Of a stretch of DNA of 64,000 nt, positions 20,556 to 30,001 are shown in pieces; positions within the stretch are counted from its first letter, which is position 1, and each line of letters begins with the position of its first letter. The position numbers were made by a program, and so were the translations under genes. Under the pieces are notes generated by a model that worked only from the letters and a program-made list of their open reading frames with translations, did not search any database and had not been told where the DNA came from. The stretch comes from Oikopleura dioica. Taxonomy: Eukaryota; Chordata; Appendicularia; Copelata; Oikopleuridae. The stretch covers positions 1,949,525 to 2,013,524 of the forward strand of contig OU015570.1 of the NCBI GenBank assembly GCA_907165135.1, read 5' to 3'.

Positions 20556-20822
20556 CACAGCCCCCTTCCTTCATCTTTTATTTTAAGGGGCTTGACGGCC
20601 CTTCGGGCCGTTTCAGCCCCGTTCCTTCATTTTTAATTTTAAGGGGCTTGACGGCCCTTCGGGCCGTTTCAGCCCCGTTCCTTCATTCTTAATTTTAAGG
20701 GGCTTGACGGCCCTTCGGGCCGTTTCAGCCCCGTTCCTTCATTTTTAATTTTAAGGGGCTTGACGGCCCTTCGGGCCGTTTCAGCCCCGTTCCTTCATTT
20801 TAATTTTAAGGGGCTTGACAGA
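20556..20822 (-). repeat. 56-bp tandem array, about 4.6 units, same family as 8253-9115
   Basis: The unit reads ggggcttgacggcccttcgg, then gccgtttcagccccgttcct, then tcatttttaattttaa. Its reverse complement aligns over the whole length with the 56-bp unit of the array at 8253, including the palindrome and the 'ttaaaattaaa' part. The same flanking segment ('ccaaccccgcccactccc', 20860) also follows. Both arrays therefore descend from one unit although they lie in hAT-like elements with different termini. Confidence 0.85.
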
Positions 20823-21153
20823 GGCCTGGAACTCTGAGTTGATCAATCTCAGTTACGTCCCCAACCCCGCCCACTCCCATTGATATTTAAATTAAAATTA
20901 TTCTTGTTTTTTGCTTTATTATGGTTTTTTTTTTCAATAAGCAAAATTTTCAAATTTTTCAATATTTCATTTTTTTTCCTCTGATGGCTGAGGATGGATC
21001 CGGATGAGGTTTTTATGACGATAAAAATGATCAGTGATCTTCAGCGACCAATTTTATGCATAAAAACCCTAATATATATCGGGTTTGAGAAAAATCGCAT
21101 TTTGACCTCAGGTGATCTCACGTGACCTTTGATGACCCCAAGTCGCATGTTAA

Positions 21154-21684
21154 CCGCATGGGACAGAAGGTGTATTCCACTGCACTTAAGGGCTTTTCAG
21201 CTCAATAACTTCCGAACGAATCGTCCAAATTTGATGAAAATTAAAATGGTTATTCCTTCACTTTATTGGAACATGTCTGCCAAGTTTCAAGGAATTATCG
21301 GTTACCGACCGCCCTCTGCACCGGATTATATGCGGCCTAATTGCCCTCCCGCTGAGTGTTTGCACATTGAAAACGAACCAATATCAAGGATTTTGTCTAC
21401 TAAAAGGGCTTTTATATGTTTTTGGTACAGCTGATTTCAAATATTGACTTTACTTTTCCGAGAAATCTAAGTAAGAGATATTTTTTGAAATAACCAAGAT
21501 ATAAATGACATTTTTTCTGCAATAAGGAAAAGAGTTATGCAAATTATGAAAGCAGATTTGAAATCTACACCCCGAAATTAGTATTGGGTATAATTTTCAA
21601 GTTTATCCGATCAGTAGTTTTCTTAAGTGCAGTGGAATACACCTTCTGTCCGAGCACCTCTATCCCCCGATCTGTCCCATGCGG
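21154..21684. mobile_element. Nested TTAA-flanked inverted-repeat element (piggyBac-like MITE)
   Basis: The inner element begins CCGCATGGGACAG and ends CTGTCCCATGCGG and is flanked by TTAA on both sides (21150-21153 and 21685-21688). A second matching pair (gaaggtgtattccactgcac and its complement, about 21168-21200 and 21630-21660) lies inside. TTAA duplications are characteristic of piggyBac elements. Internal sequence of 531 bp has no transposase. The assignment rests on the TTAA alone and is tentative. Confidence 0.5.
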
Positions 21685-21905
21685 TTAAAATGATCAGTGG
21701 ATCTTAGGCTTTCTATCGATGTATCATTCATCCCTATAAGAGGATGATAAAAAAATCGATTTTCCCACTGTGCACCCCCTATATATGCACGACGCCGTTT
21801 CAAATTATTGTTTTCGAAGAATTCGCAGATATCTAGGGATCTAAATCAGCTCAAACACATTGGTTTTCATGCAGTAGGCACGGGTAGAAGCACTAGCCGA
21901 ATCTA

Positions 21906-22414
21906 GTGTTCAAATGCCAATAAAAAATATTGGACTTCCCATTAATAGTTTTACTCTGTTTAAGAGGTGCCCTGACTCTAGGTTCTGGTAGGCAGCCAGA
22001 AAGGGTATTTTTTTTTAATTAAGCCCAGAGGGTCCCTTAGGATTTGTCACTTAACATAATTTTTTTCTTTGCGATTTTTCTCCTTTGATATTTCAGTAAT
22101 AACTTCAAATTGTTCAAAATGCTTTTATCCCGCTGCATAAACAAAGCAAAAAAAAGATGGAGGAAAATATTGAGTACTCCCAAAAATCCTACTGTACAAA
22201 AATTTTTTGGTTTTGCCGTTACGAAAACTCGCGTCGCCGCTACCAAGTCACACTCATCATGGCGCGTCATACACGACCGAACTAGGTACCCGCTGAAAAA
22301 AATGAGTGGTCGATATTCAAGTCCTTTTTGAACGAAGCTTTGTGACTTTAGTAAATAAGTACCCAAAAGTTCAATTCCGAAGTCAAAAGTTCGAAAAAAT
22401 TCGCTCCGATTCTA
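21906..22414. other. No supportable gene
   Basis: AATAAA at about 21929 follows the presumed end of the env-like gene and might be its poly(A) signal. A T-run and 'aattaagcccagag' lie at 22005. The minus-strand frame 22037-22366 overlaps plus-strand frames and shows no motif. No LTR matching the 14-kb side was found. Confidence 0.4.
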
Positions 22415-22960
22415 GCGCGCTCACTAAGCGTTTCCATTGCCACCAATCCGACGGACTTTGCGTGTTTATCCCTAAGAAAGGCGCGTCATGCTTCCTTTAC
22501 TACGCCTCAGCTCCTGCGCGCTCATCAAGCGATGCAAAAGAGACTTTCATTTCACCATGTTTCTTCCCTCATCAGCTCAACACAACCGAATGATCACGAT
22601 GTACAACTCGCGCGCTCACAAAGCGCTGCTTACAAGTCTCAACGTTACTCCGTCTGTTCATCAGCAGGGCGCGCTATGCTCGAATGGCGTCGCCTCAAAT
22701 TTTCGCGCGCTCACAAGCGCTGCCACCGAATCCAAAATTCGCAACTCCCGCTCAACGCGTCAAACCCCAGCGAACACGCCTTCTTCCTAGCGCGCTCACG
22801 AAGCGCAGCTATCACTTGTCCTATTTCGCTAACTATAAGAATGGGCGCGTCACGATTGACTTCACACGCTGCAGCTAAACGCGCGCTCACTAATCGCAGC
22901 GCTTTCTCAACAATAACCGGTTAACTCGTCAAGGGGCGCGTCACGCCTGTGAACACGCTT
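22415..22960 (+). repeat. Periodic GCGCGCTCACnAAGCGC words, about 93-bp spacing
   Basis: The word gcgcgctca(c)naagcgc occurs at 22415, 22516, 22610, 22705, 22790 and 22881, that is every 85 to 101 bp. A second word, ggcgcgtca(c/t)g, sits between some of them (22480, 22844, 22935, and a variant at 22670). The DNA between is not obviously repeated. Frames crossing it (for example 22532-22924) repeat the words ARSxSAA and are probably not genes. This looks like an old satellite or a set of spaced binding sites. Confidence 0.6.
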
Positions 22961-23133
22961 CACTTCTTACTCACACTACTCCAGCGCAACGCTCCTGCGC
23001 CGCGCTCCGCGTCTCTCAATGTCAAGCAGACAACAATAGATGGAACACTATTCAATGAAAAATTTCTTGTTTTAATTTTCTCGTTCTCAAATGGTGTTAG
23101 TATTTTTCTGTATGTCACATTTTCTTTCTTTTT

Positions 23134-23553
23134 TCACATTTCCAGAATTTCGGAGTATTCTTTTATGATCGCTCGACACTTCTCCAAGGCCTCGATTTGC
23201 TCCTGTGTACTAAAAATTCAAATAAGGATTTCGATAATAAGTCAAAGCAAATGATTTTATGAAAATTGCTTTTACCTCATGGCTTTTTTCACCACCATAA
23301 CGGTTGAGCGCGGACGTCGTTTAGTCTCGTTCTGGAATTCGATTTGAACCTCACCCGCTTCGGGTTGAAATTTAAAGTTGATGAACGCTTTGCGCGCGGT
23401 CTGAAGATTGCGCCGTTTTGTTTTCCATGTTCCAACTGAGGAACGTTCAGAATCGAGAAGAGCAGCTCTAAACTCTGCAGCCGTTAGGCACTTTTCAGGG
23501 CTCAATCTCAGGCGAAGCAAGATCTTCCTTTGGGAATTGGTGTACTCAGCCAT
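23134..23553 (-). CDS. Two-exon gene for an unidentified 117-aa helical protein
   Basis: Exon 1 runs 23553-23276 from an ATG in strong context (GAAAATGGCT). A 66-bp intron (23275-23210) with GT and a TTTTTAG acceptor follows, and exon 2 (23209-23134) keeps the frame and ends after a glutamate-rich coiled-coil tail (EQIEALEKCRAIIKEYSEIL). The joined length is 117 codons plus stop. The N-terminal part begins MAEYTNSQRKILLRLRLSP and is basic. I do not recognise the family. The clean splice and reading frame suggest a functional gene, host or element-borne. Confidence 0.55.
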
Positions 23554-23574
23554 TTTCTTCGACAAAAGAAGCAA

Positions 23575-24157
23575 TTTTTGTGAAGATTTTAGACTCTAGA
23601 TTTCTCAAAGAAAATATTTTTTGAATGAATTTAAGACCGCTGGAACATCTCAGATGTGCTCATCCGTGCATTAACCGTATTCCGTTAAGATATTTCTGGT
23701 GTTTTTCCTTTTTATGTTTACATCACTGTTTTCAATTGTTCAACCCGCCTACCACGTGCTGAAAAGCCAGGGAGGGGTATTGGGTTTTTGACTTTTGACT
23801 TATATTTTACCATATAAATCACTTTCAAATCCTCAATTATCAACCAAAACCTCGCGCACATTCGTGGGTGAATGCGCGCTTATGTACATATTTCACAGGA
23901 AACCATCCGCCCAACTATTTTTCACATGTACAACCGGTTCTTGATTACACTTCTCTCTGCTGCCACGTCGCCCATGTCTGGGCTGTTTTCCTCAATAAAC
24001 TACGCATTTGCAAGCTCCTTTTTTCCCGAAAAGTTCTTCGCGTCCAAATACAGTTAAACCCAAGCAACTTAAGGCCACTTTTTTGAAAAAACCCCAAAAT
24101 CTGTCATCCGAAAAAAATCCAACTTAAGGCCACTTTTTTTTCCATTTTTATTCACAG
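23575..24157. other. Noncoding flank of element A
   Basis: There are no convincing frames; overlapping plus-strand frames at 23868-24086 lack context. A pogo-like repeat lies at 24051-24140. The last bases before the LTR are 'attcacag'. Confidence 0.5.
24051..24140. repeat. pogo-like TIR relic, two copies in tandem
   Basis: The stretch reads cagttaaacccaagcaactt, then aaggccacttttttgaaaaa, a spacer with 'ctgtcatccg', and a second 'caacttaaggccacttttt'. It matches the relics at 3519, 41570 and 46960. It lies immediately outside the left LTR of element A and is not part of it. Confidence 0.6.
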
Positions 24158-24550
24158 CGATAAAGTGCTCCTGCAGAAACTCAACACCCTCGTAAATTCA
24201 CGTGTAAATTAGCGCTCCAATCGTTTATTCTAGTACAACAGTTGTCAAATCTAACAGCACGGGTCTACAGTAACTCCAGCAGTGATGATGGAATCCCGAG
24301 AGTCAGCACGTGTTGAAGAAATGAAGGAAGTTGCGTCTCCGATGAACTGAACAAACCTGAAAGTATGGTTACTCTGCTGTCTTCCTGTGTCTCTAAATAA
24401 AGTAACGTGTATCACCTCGAGAATTTGAACGCTAAGCGTATGTGAAACGGGCGGCGTGAACTCGACCGACCGTTTCTTCGCGCGTAGGTTTTCTTCCCTT
24501 AGGGCAGGCGCGCCTGTCCTGGCCAAGCTATTTCCCACTAGAATCTAACG
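24158..24550 (-). repeat. 3' LTR of element A
   Basis: This copy is identical to 41110-41502 except for one base. In element orientation it begins CGTTAGATTC and ends CTTTATCG. It has AATAAA on the minus strand (24239-24234) as a plausible poly(A) signal, about 80 bp before the LTR end. It contains CACGTG at about 24200 and 24307. Confidence 0.93.
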
Positions 24551-24560
24551 TCCCCCCTAT
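24551..24560 (-). promoter_or_regulatory. Polypurine tract of element A
   Basis: On the minus strand the bases directly before the 3' LTR read ATAGGGGGGA. An all-purine tract abutting the 3' LTR is the usual plus-strand primer site and fixes the element's orientation. Element B has the same arrangement at 59443-59455. Confidence 0.75.
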
Positions 24561-24595
24561 TTGACCGAAGTAAACCTACTAAGCATAACCTACAT

Positions 24596-25902
24596 TTAAT
24601 ATCGTCCTCTTGAGTTGCCGCGGCCTCCGAATGATCCTCGTTTCGGCGCGAACCCGTGGTAGTTTCCGCGTGCTGGAGCCGGCCGTTTGTAAGCTCCTTC
24701 GCCCGAGAATCCGCCGGACGAGGTACCCCATGATCTTCCGCCCGTGTGAACCTTCCAGTGGCTTGCCCAACCCGGGAGTGCCACTTTTTCGACCAAATGA
24801 CGGTTCTCCTCGATGTTGAAACGGGTCTCCAAGCATCGGAGTGTTCCGTTCGAGCAAACCGTTACCAAATTGCTTGGGCGAAGGTGATCCATGCCCAACA
24901 CGTGACAGAGCCTTGCTTTATCGCCCCACCTGGCACAGTACTGTACCGTTGTGTCGAGCGACCAGTCCTCCATTTCCTGGACCGACTGGATGTATTCTAA
25001 CCCTGCGGCCTGGCTTTTCATCGCCATATCGCTCGTTTCGTCGATCCATCTTCTCAGCTCTTCTGGTGACGCGTTCTCCCCGGGTTTCTGATTGAGCTAA
25101 ATCGAATTTAAATGGGAAATCAATTCGATACCCGCAGCGTTTTCTCCCACGATCTCTGCGGTTGTTTTTCCGTTGTAATTACTTACCCAGTTGGGGCTCA
25201 AGGCGCTAAAGAGGCCTCTGAGGCTCTCCACATTCGCGTTGATCAAATCCTTGATCACAACTTCACTCGCCAAGTTCCAGACGCGAGCTTTTAACTCCTC
25301 CACATTGGCACACGAGTAGAGCTTCATCCTGAACCCCGACTGCCTTGGAAAGAGCAAATCGCCCACTGTCACGAGGTAAGAGTAGAAACCGCCGATCTTG
25401 CGGGGGCTGTCTATAAACTGATTCACCAGGTCCTGCGAACCCTTCAGCTGCAGCATCAGAAATGGAACACTCTGTGTACGAGTGGTCCACTACGCTTTAT
25501 CGGTAAGTCCCGTGTTTTTCAAATGATTTCAAGGTCTACCTGTTCCTCCAGGAGGAAGATCTGGCGTTCAGCTTTCGCGATTCTGTCGCAGATCATTCGG
25601 AGAGCGGCCAAGAATTTTTTGACCTCTTCGTCATCCTCGTGTTTTTTCACGTCCTCGATCTTCTTGAACGTGTTTACGAACTGCGAGACCATGACCCCAC
25701 ACTTCAGCTCGTGTTTTGCCATTGCTGACTCCTCCGAGATCCTCATATCTCTAGCGAGATTATGTTGACCCGAGGTCATTCGGCGGTTGTCGTTTTGCTG
25801 GAACATGCTTCTCTCGACTTGAGCACCCGTGTTTTCGCCTAGATTCCGAAACGAAGGCCTGTCGGTCTCCATCGGAGCTGCTGAATCTTTTTTGGGCGGC
25901 AT
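24596..25902 (-). CDS. Accessory gene 1: spliced, about 418-aa protein with Gly/Arg-rich tail (nucleocapsid-like candidate)
   Basis: Exon 1 runs 25902-25540 from ATG (MPPKKDSAAP, then a helical, glutamate-rich end). A 50-bp GT-AG intron (25539-25490) follows, and exon 2 runs 25489-24596. The tail is basic and glycine-rich (GGRSWGTSSGG ... GRGNSRGRY), as in RNA-binding or nucleocapsid proteins. An in-frame TAG at 25099-25097 interrupts exon 2; the element B homolog aligns straight through this point, so it is a nonsense mutation or a readthrough site rather than an intron. Conserved blocks with element B: PxxxxSxxEL/IxxW, MxxWxLxxTxxY, NLVTVxxxGxLR, LPxxxxxWKVxTGGRS. The first intron is at the same place in both elements. 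Function is inferred only. Confidence 0.7.
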
Positions 25903-26062
25903 TCAGTCTAAATAAACCAAGAATCAACTAAATGAAACTAAATTTGGCTATTTCTGAAGGCCGCCGGCTTGGAATTTCCACGTGTTAATCTTCTTCCTCA
26001 GCTCCTAAATAGTGTTGTTAGGACTGAAATAACCGACGTATTTTAGCGAATTCCCGAAGCTT

Positions 26063-26070
26063 TATAAAAG
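26063..26070 (+). promoter_or_regulatory. TATA box for accessory gene 2
   Basis: TATAAAAG lies 13 bp before the open frame of the plus-strand gene and 160 bp from the divergent gene 1 start. Its copy in unit 2 is at 29981-29988. It implies that the accessory genes have their own promoters rather than depending on the LTR. Confidence 0.55.
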
Positions 26071-26083
26071 GGACCTTCCGGCG

Positions 26084-27686
26084 GTGGAAGCTTTCTTCCA
26101 AGTTTTGGCTACTCGGCGTGAACTCCACCCGCATCGGGCTCGAGATCTTCTCTATGATTTCGAGTTCGATGCACGCTCTCAAAATCCCCAACGTGGAACT
26201 CGCCGTGCGTACCGGGACCCGAACACCGGCCGATCGACCCAAAACGTGACTTCCCTTCGCGCTTTATCCTCGATTTTCGAGGTGGAAGTCACTGATGCCC
26301 ACATCCGACGTGGCAAGATACCCGTGGTCGTTGCTATTCCCCACGATGGACGTGCTGTCAACCACCGATGTGAGGTCAAGCTCCCTAGCCCTGGGCAAGT
26401 CGCTCAACCCGTGCAATCACTCTACTGTGAGTATCAGCAGGCAATCAACAAGATTGACGATGACCGCGTCACTGAGGACGACCGTACTATCGCTTGCCGA
26501 CGATTTCTCGTGAAGATGCTCCGCCACGTGACTCTCCGCCTGGGCGACGCCCATTTTTTGTTTCACGTCATCGCGAAACACTTGCCGCACGAGATTGGAG
26601 GTGGTGACGTTCACCAGAAATTCCATTACAGCTTCTCGCACGCTCCGCCGTATCTCGTGTTCTTGCTGTGGGCCCTGGCTTTGCACTCGGTAATCTAGAC
26701 TCACGTGGACATTATAAATTTATTCTAATTTTTAGCGCGTGTTGCACGCTCGCCGATGGGGATGGACTCCTGAAAACGGGCGCCCGCACGGCCTAGTTTT
26801 CGACAGGAGTTCCCTGCGGGACCCCGAATCTGAGCAGTCGAATGTACTTGCCTGTATCCGAAACATCTTGGGCGTCAACTTCAACAACCCCGAGCATGCG
26901 CAGCGTCGCATCCACCCCCATGACAACACTAAAGGTGAACCGCTTCTTCTTTTTTCCTCGGGCTAAAATAAATTTTTTAGTCCTTGTGACTCTCCACTTC
27001 AACGACATGCCCCGGCTTTTCACCGATGCCAACGTTAGCATATTGCTTTTTGTGGCCCTCTACATGCACCAGTGCACGGAGCGCCACTCATTTGTAGCCC
27101 AAGTAAGAGTCCTTTACCTGCTTTTTTGATGACACGTGTTTTGCGCGGCTTCGTGGCTGCCGATGTAACGTCGGCCGGAAATTCATCTTTGTTTAGGATG
27201 AGTCCTGCGTAGTGTCCGTCTGTGGCCTCGTTTGGCTCGGTGGAGTTTTCTCGACGCCACGTGTACTCGTGAAATCCGGTGGGCTCCGGTTACTCTACGA
27301 GTTTTTTACGAAGGCCGGGATCTACTTTCCTAACTTTACCAAAAGGCGCGTCGACGGAGTCGAAAAGGACTACTTTCCCCGTGACGTCTTTTCTCATGCT
27401 CGTGAGTCTTTTTCCTTGGCTACAATTTCCTAACTTCTAACTAGGTTTGCACCGTGTATTCTGTAAGGGTAGCCTCGAATTATTTTTGGGGCTGGACCTC
27501 ATAAAGGAGATCCTGAGGACCAACACGATGGAATTACCCGTGCTTCCTATCGTGCCCAATCCAATGGACGACATTCGCGCTCCTAACTGGCCCGCCATCG
27601 ACTACCTTACTGCTCAGCAAGAAGCCGCTGACCCGAATGCGCCAACTCCACTTGGGGGATACGGACGGATCTACTACCTGCTCTGA
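26084..27686 (+). CDS. Accessory gene 2: five-exon gene, about 500 aa, unknown family
   Basis: Exons: up to 26689, 26736-26934, 26981-27102, 27197-27401, 27445-27686 (stop TGA). Introns of 46, 46, 94 and 43 bp all have GT and AG ends and keep the frame. The first exon is open from 26084 but has no in-frame ATG near its start; the element B homolog has one. The protein has a hydrophobic helix at the end of exon 1 (LVFLLWALALHS) and another in exon 3 (SILLFVALYMH). The intron after exon 1, the one before the DES motif (27197) and the one at 27402 are at matching places in element B. No enzyme motif is visible. It could be a structural or matrix protein; that is a guess. Confidence 0.7.
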
Positions 27687-27753
27687 TCCTTTCCTGGCTC
27701 CTCTTTGAACCTGACGATGTTTCCTCCACGTGTGGCTCCGCCCGAGTTTGTTT

Positions 27754-27966
27754 TCATTTTCTTAGTCGGCTGCGAGAAGTGGTATTCTTCCAGCCAACCT
27801 TAACTTCCTTTTCCGCATTTACGTGTTTTGATTTCTCACCTTCTATTTTCTTCCGCTTTTCGGCTCTCGCCGCCATTTTCCCGAAATTATTCAGTATCGC
27901 CCGTCTAAGGCTGGCTTCGGTTTCAGCTTCATTTTTTCCGAACTTATCCACGACTCCTTTTCCCAT
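27754..27966 (-). CDS. Accessory gene 3: small lysine-rich protein (about 70 aa)
   Basis: The frame from ATG 27966 is highly charged (ARAEKRKKIEGEKSKHVNAE) and ends with a basic tail. A strong 3' splice-like sequence (TTTGTTTCAG) lies just before the ATG, so an upstream exon may exist, perhaps the ATG near 28030. AATAAA for the preceding RING gene lies between them (about 28035-28040). In element B a small basic gene (62522-62863) occupies the same place. It may bind nucleic acid; no domain is recognisable. Confidence 0.5.
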   Translation of the reverse strand: MGKGVVDKFGKNEAETEASLRRAILNNFGKMAARAEKRKKIEGEKSKHVNAEKEVKVGWKNTTSRSRLRK

Positions 27967-28103
27967 TTTCTGAAACAAATTTCCATCATTTTCTTAATAA
28001 AACTTTTAAAACTTCAATATCTTTTCCGACATCGTTTATTGACTAGCTATTTGCAGAAACAGTCAGTCACGAGTAGCAAAATTTCCCGGGATCAGGATGA
28101 ATT

Positions 28104-28794
28104 CTAGCCGCGGAGCATCGGGCCAGCATCTTCTCGGTCCATGTCTTTGTAAGTGAGTGAGACTTGAGAGTGATCATTAAAATTTCTAAATTACCCTCGT
28201 CAAAACCAGCGAAACGTTGGAAACGTGCAGCGTCTTCTGCTCGACCAGCCAAGCTGTTGTTGACATCCCGTGCTCGAAGTGGACGTGCTTCCGAAGTTAT
28301 GCCTCGAATATTCACCATTTCCCTCATCATAAGACCTGGGAAATTGCACGGGTCGACATCCAGTGTGCTCGCAACGCCGACCACGTCCTGGACCATCTTC
28401 TTGAACTCGCCGATCATTCTGCGGTGCCCTCGACTCTGAGCTTCGACGACTGAAATTAAAACTAAGTCCTCGTTGATGTCACCACCACGAGATTACCTTC
28501 AATCAGATCGCTCAGCTCACTTCTCACACGTGCAATTCCAGCTTCAGCCGGGTTCACCAGCGCTGTGGTCACGGGACGAGACATTGCCCTGTCGATGGCA
28601 AGCCCGCACTCGGGGCAAGATGCGCATTCGTCAACGCATCCGATGCAGATTCGGTTGTCGCAGCTGTGAATCACACAACGGCGCTTGGTAAAGTCCATCT
28701 CACGGGTACATACTGAACATCGGCCCAAAACAGAGTCTGGGAAGTTATTCAGGAACATCCGAAGATTCACTCTTTCGACGCGGCCCTCGTCCAT
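28104..28794 (-). CDS. Accessory gene 4: spliced RING-like zinc protein, 197 aa
   Basis: Exons 28794-28497, 28449-28195 and 28144-28104 join in frame across introns of 47 and 50 bp with GT-AG ends; total 197 codons. The N-terminal part has paired cysteines CSVC, a C-x-H-x-C segment (CVIHSCDNRIC), CIGC, and CASCPEC, which is a treble-clef/RING-type arrangement. The middle is helical and the tail acidic (DEDMDREDAG). RING proteins usually act as ubiquitin ligases or as viral matrix and regulatory proteins. The second intron is less certain; without it the frame ends at 28067. Element B has a RING gene at the same place and strand. Confidence 0.65.
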
Positions 28795-29051
28795 GACACC
28801 CGTGTTTCTAAAATCCCGAGTGACGTGAGTAAAATGGTAACATAAATCAAGACAGCTGGCAACAGTTTAACTCCATGGTAAAAATTATCTTCTCGATCAT
28901 TTCTCTTTTTTCCATTTTTATTTATTTGTGAAATACGAAATATGAAACTCAACTCGTGCTCTCGTGTTTGCTAAAATACCGGTTGGCAGCTCGTCATTGG
29001 TCCTTGATTTCTGGCTCGACGCGGCCGCTTCTCGTCCTTACTCACTGCGCC

Positions 29052-29761
29052 ATGTCGTTGGCTCGAAAAGAGAAAAGGCCTTGGGACGCGTCCGAAACCC
29101 TGCCTCATGCTGCTCCCCATCGGGAAGCAAAAATACCACGTGACTCTGACAATGCCCGAGCTTCAACCCGGGTCGATTCGCCGATGCCACCGCCACCGGT
29201 ACCTCCGGGCGTTAACAGTATGTCGTCTACGCCGCTGAAGATAACTTCTGTCGTTCCGCAGCTCGACGAGAGCAGAATACCCTTGCCGTCACTTGGTGCC
29301 TCGGGTATGTCAGTTGACGATCCATCACTTGCACATGAGGCCACTGTTATTGCTCAAAGGTCTGAGCTTCACGTGGATGCCAGCAGTAACTCCGCGTCTG
29401 ATGTTACTACCGCTATAATGACTAGTATGGGCAATATTCTTGACAAACATGTGCATAGGAAACCATTGAAGAGCGAGGCTGATTCAGCCGAATCGACACA
29501 GTTTCCACCATTGCCTGCTTTCTTGCCACGTGAGGACCCCCTTGCTCGAAGGTAAAAACCCCGAGCCACCTTAACTAACTTTCAGTTATTCTCTCGGGCA
29601 TCTTCCTTCAAAACTCTTTCCTGAGTACGAGCTCGAACTTCTCAAGAACTTCTCAGAGGGGCCCCTTCTCATCCATCACGAGTTTGTAGATCTTCGCCGG
29701 CAAGCTGGGATGCCCCAAAAAATATTGCAGCATCCTTTCTCCCGAGTCAAGCAATTTCTAC
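29052..29761 (+). pseudogene. Accessory gene 5, unit-1 copy truncated by the duplication
   Basis: Exon 1 (29052-29551) and a 34-bp intron (29552-29585) match the complete copy at 32971-34051. Exon 2 is cut at 29761, where the next unit begins, so the last third of the protein is missing. See the complete copy for the description. Confidence 0.75.
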
Positions 29762-29820
29762 TTCCGAAACGAAGGCCTGTCGGTCTCCATCGGAGCTGCT
29801 GAATCTTTTTTGGGCGGCAT
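29762..29820 (-). pseudogene. Accessory gene 1 fragment (first 19 codons) at the duplication junction
   Basis: The start codon and first 19 codons of gene 1 (MPPKKDSAAP...) are repeated here, and the sequence then jumps into gene 5 of unit 1. This is a by-product of the tandem duplication and encodes nothing useful. Confidence 0.8.
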
Positions 29821-30001
29821 TCAGTCTAAATAAACCAAGAATCAACTAAATGAAACTAAATTTGGCTATTTCTGAAGGCCGCCGGCTTGGAATTTCCACG
29901 TGTTAATCTTCTTCCTCAGCTCCTAAATAGTGTTGTTAGGACTGAAATAACCGACGTATTTTAGCGAATTCCCGAAGCTTTATAAAAGGGACCTTCCGGC
30001 G

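Larger units (their letters stand above)
20528..21781. mobile_element. hAT-like element with GGCCCTTCGGGCC array and nested insert
   Basis: Inverted ends TAGGGGGTGCACAGTGGGAA ... are 22 bp or more and flanked by the exact 8-bp duplication TATATGCA (20520-20527 and 21782-21789). TAGGG-type termini with 8-bp duplications are typical of hAT. There is no transposase. The left half holds a 56-bp tandem array (20556-20822) and the right half a nested TTAA-flanked element (21154-21684). It interrupts the env-like gene close to the end of its membrane segment. Confidence 0.85.
14334..21905 (+). mobile_element. Ty3/gypsy-like retrotransposon with env-like gene (decayed)
   Basis: Gag, protease, RT, RNase H, integrase and then an env-like gene follow in the normal Ty3/gypsy order on the plus strand. 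Frames are broken by several small indels and by two later insertions (19400-19910 and 20528-21781), so this copy is inactive. LTRs were not found by eye on either side; the limits given are those of the recognisable coding part. Tor elements of larvaceans have this layout with an env-like third gene, which is the main reason I think of that group. Confidence 0.75.

Noticed and set aside
22532-22924. 130-codon open frame in the GCGCGCTCAC region
   Set aside because: Overlapping frames exist in all three phases, the protein only repeats the periodic word, and there is no start, splice or poly(A) context.
25060-25130. Second intron in accessory gene 1 of element A
   Set aside because: The available GT-AG pair (35 bp) would shift the frame, while the element B protein aligns without a gap across the TAG.
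26179-26704. Minus-strand frames opposite accessory gene 2 exon 1
   Set aside because: The plus-strand frame has spliced continuation and a homolog in element B; the minus frames have neither.
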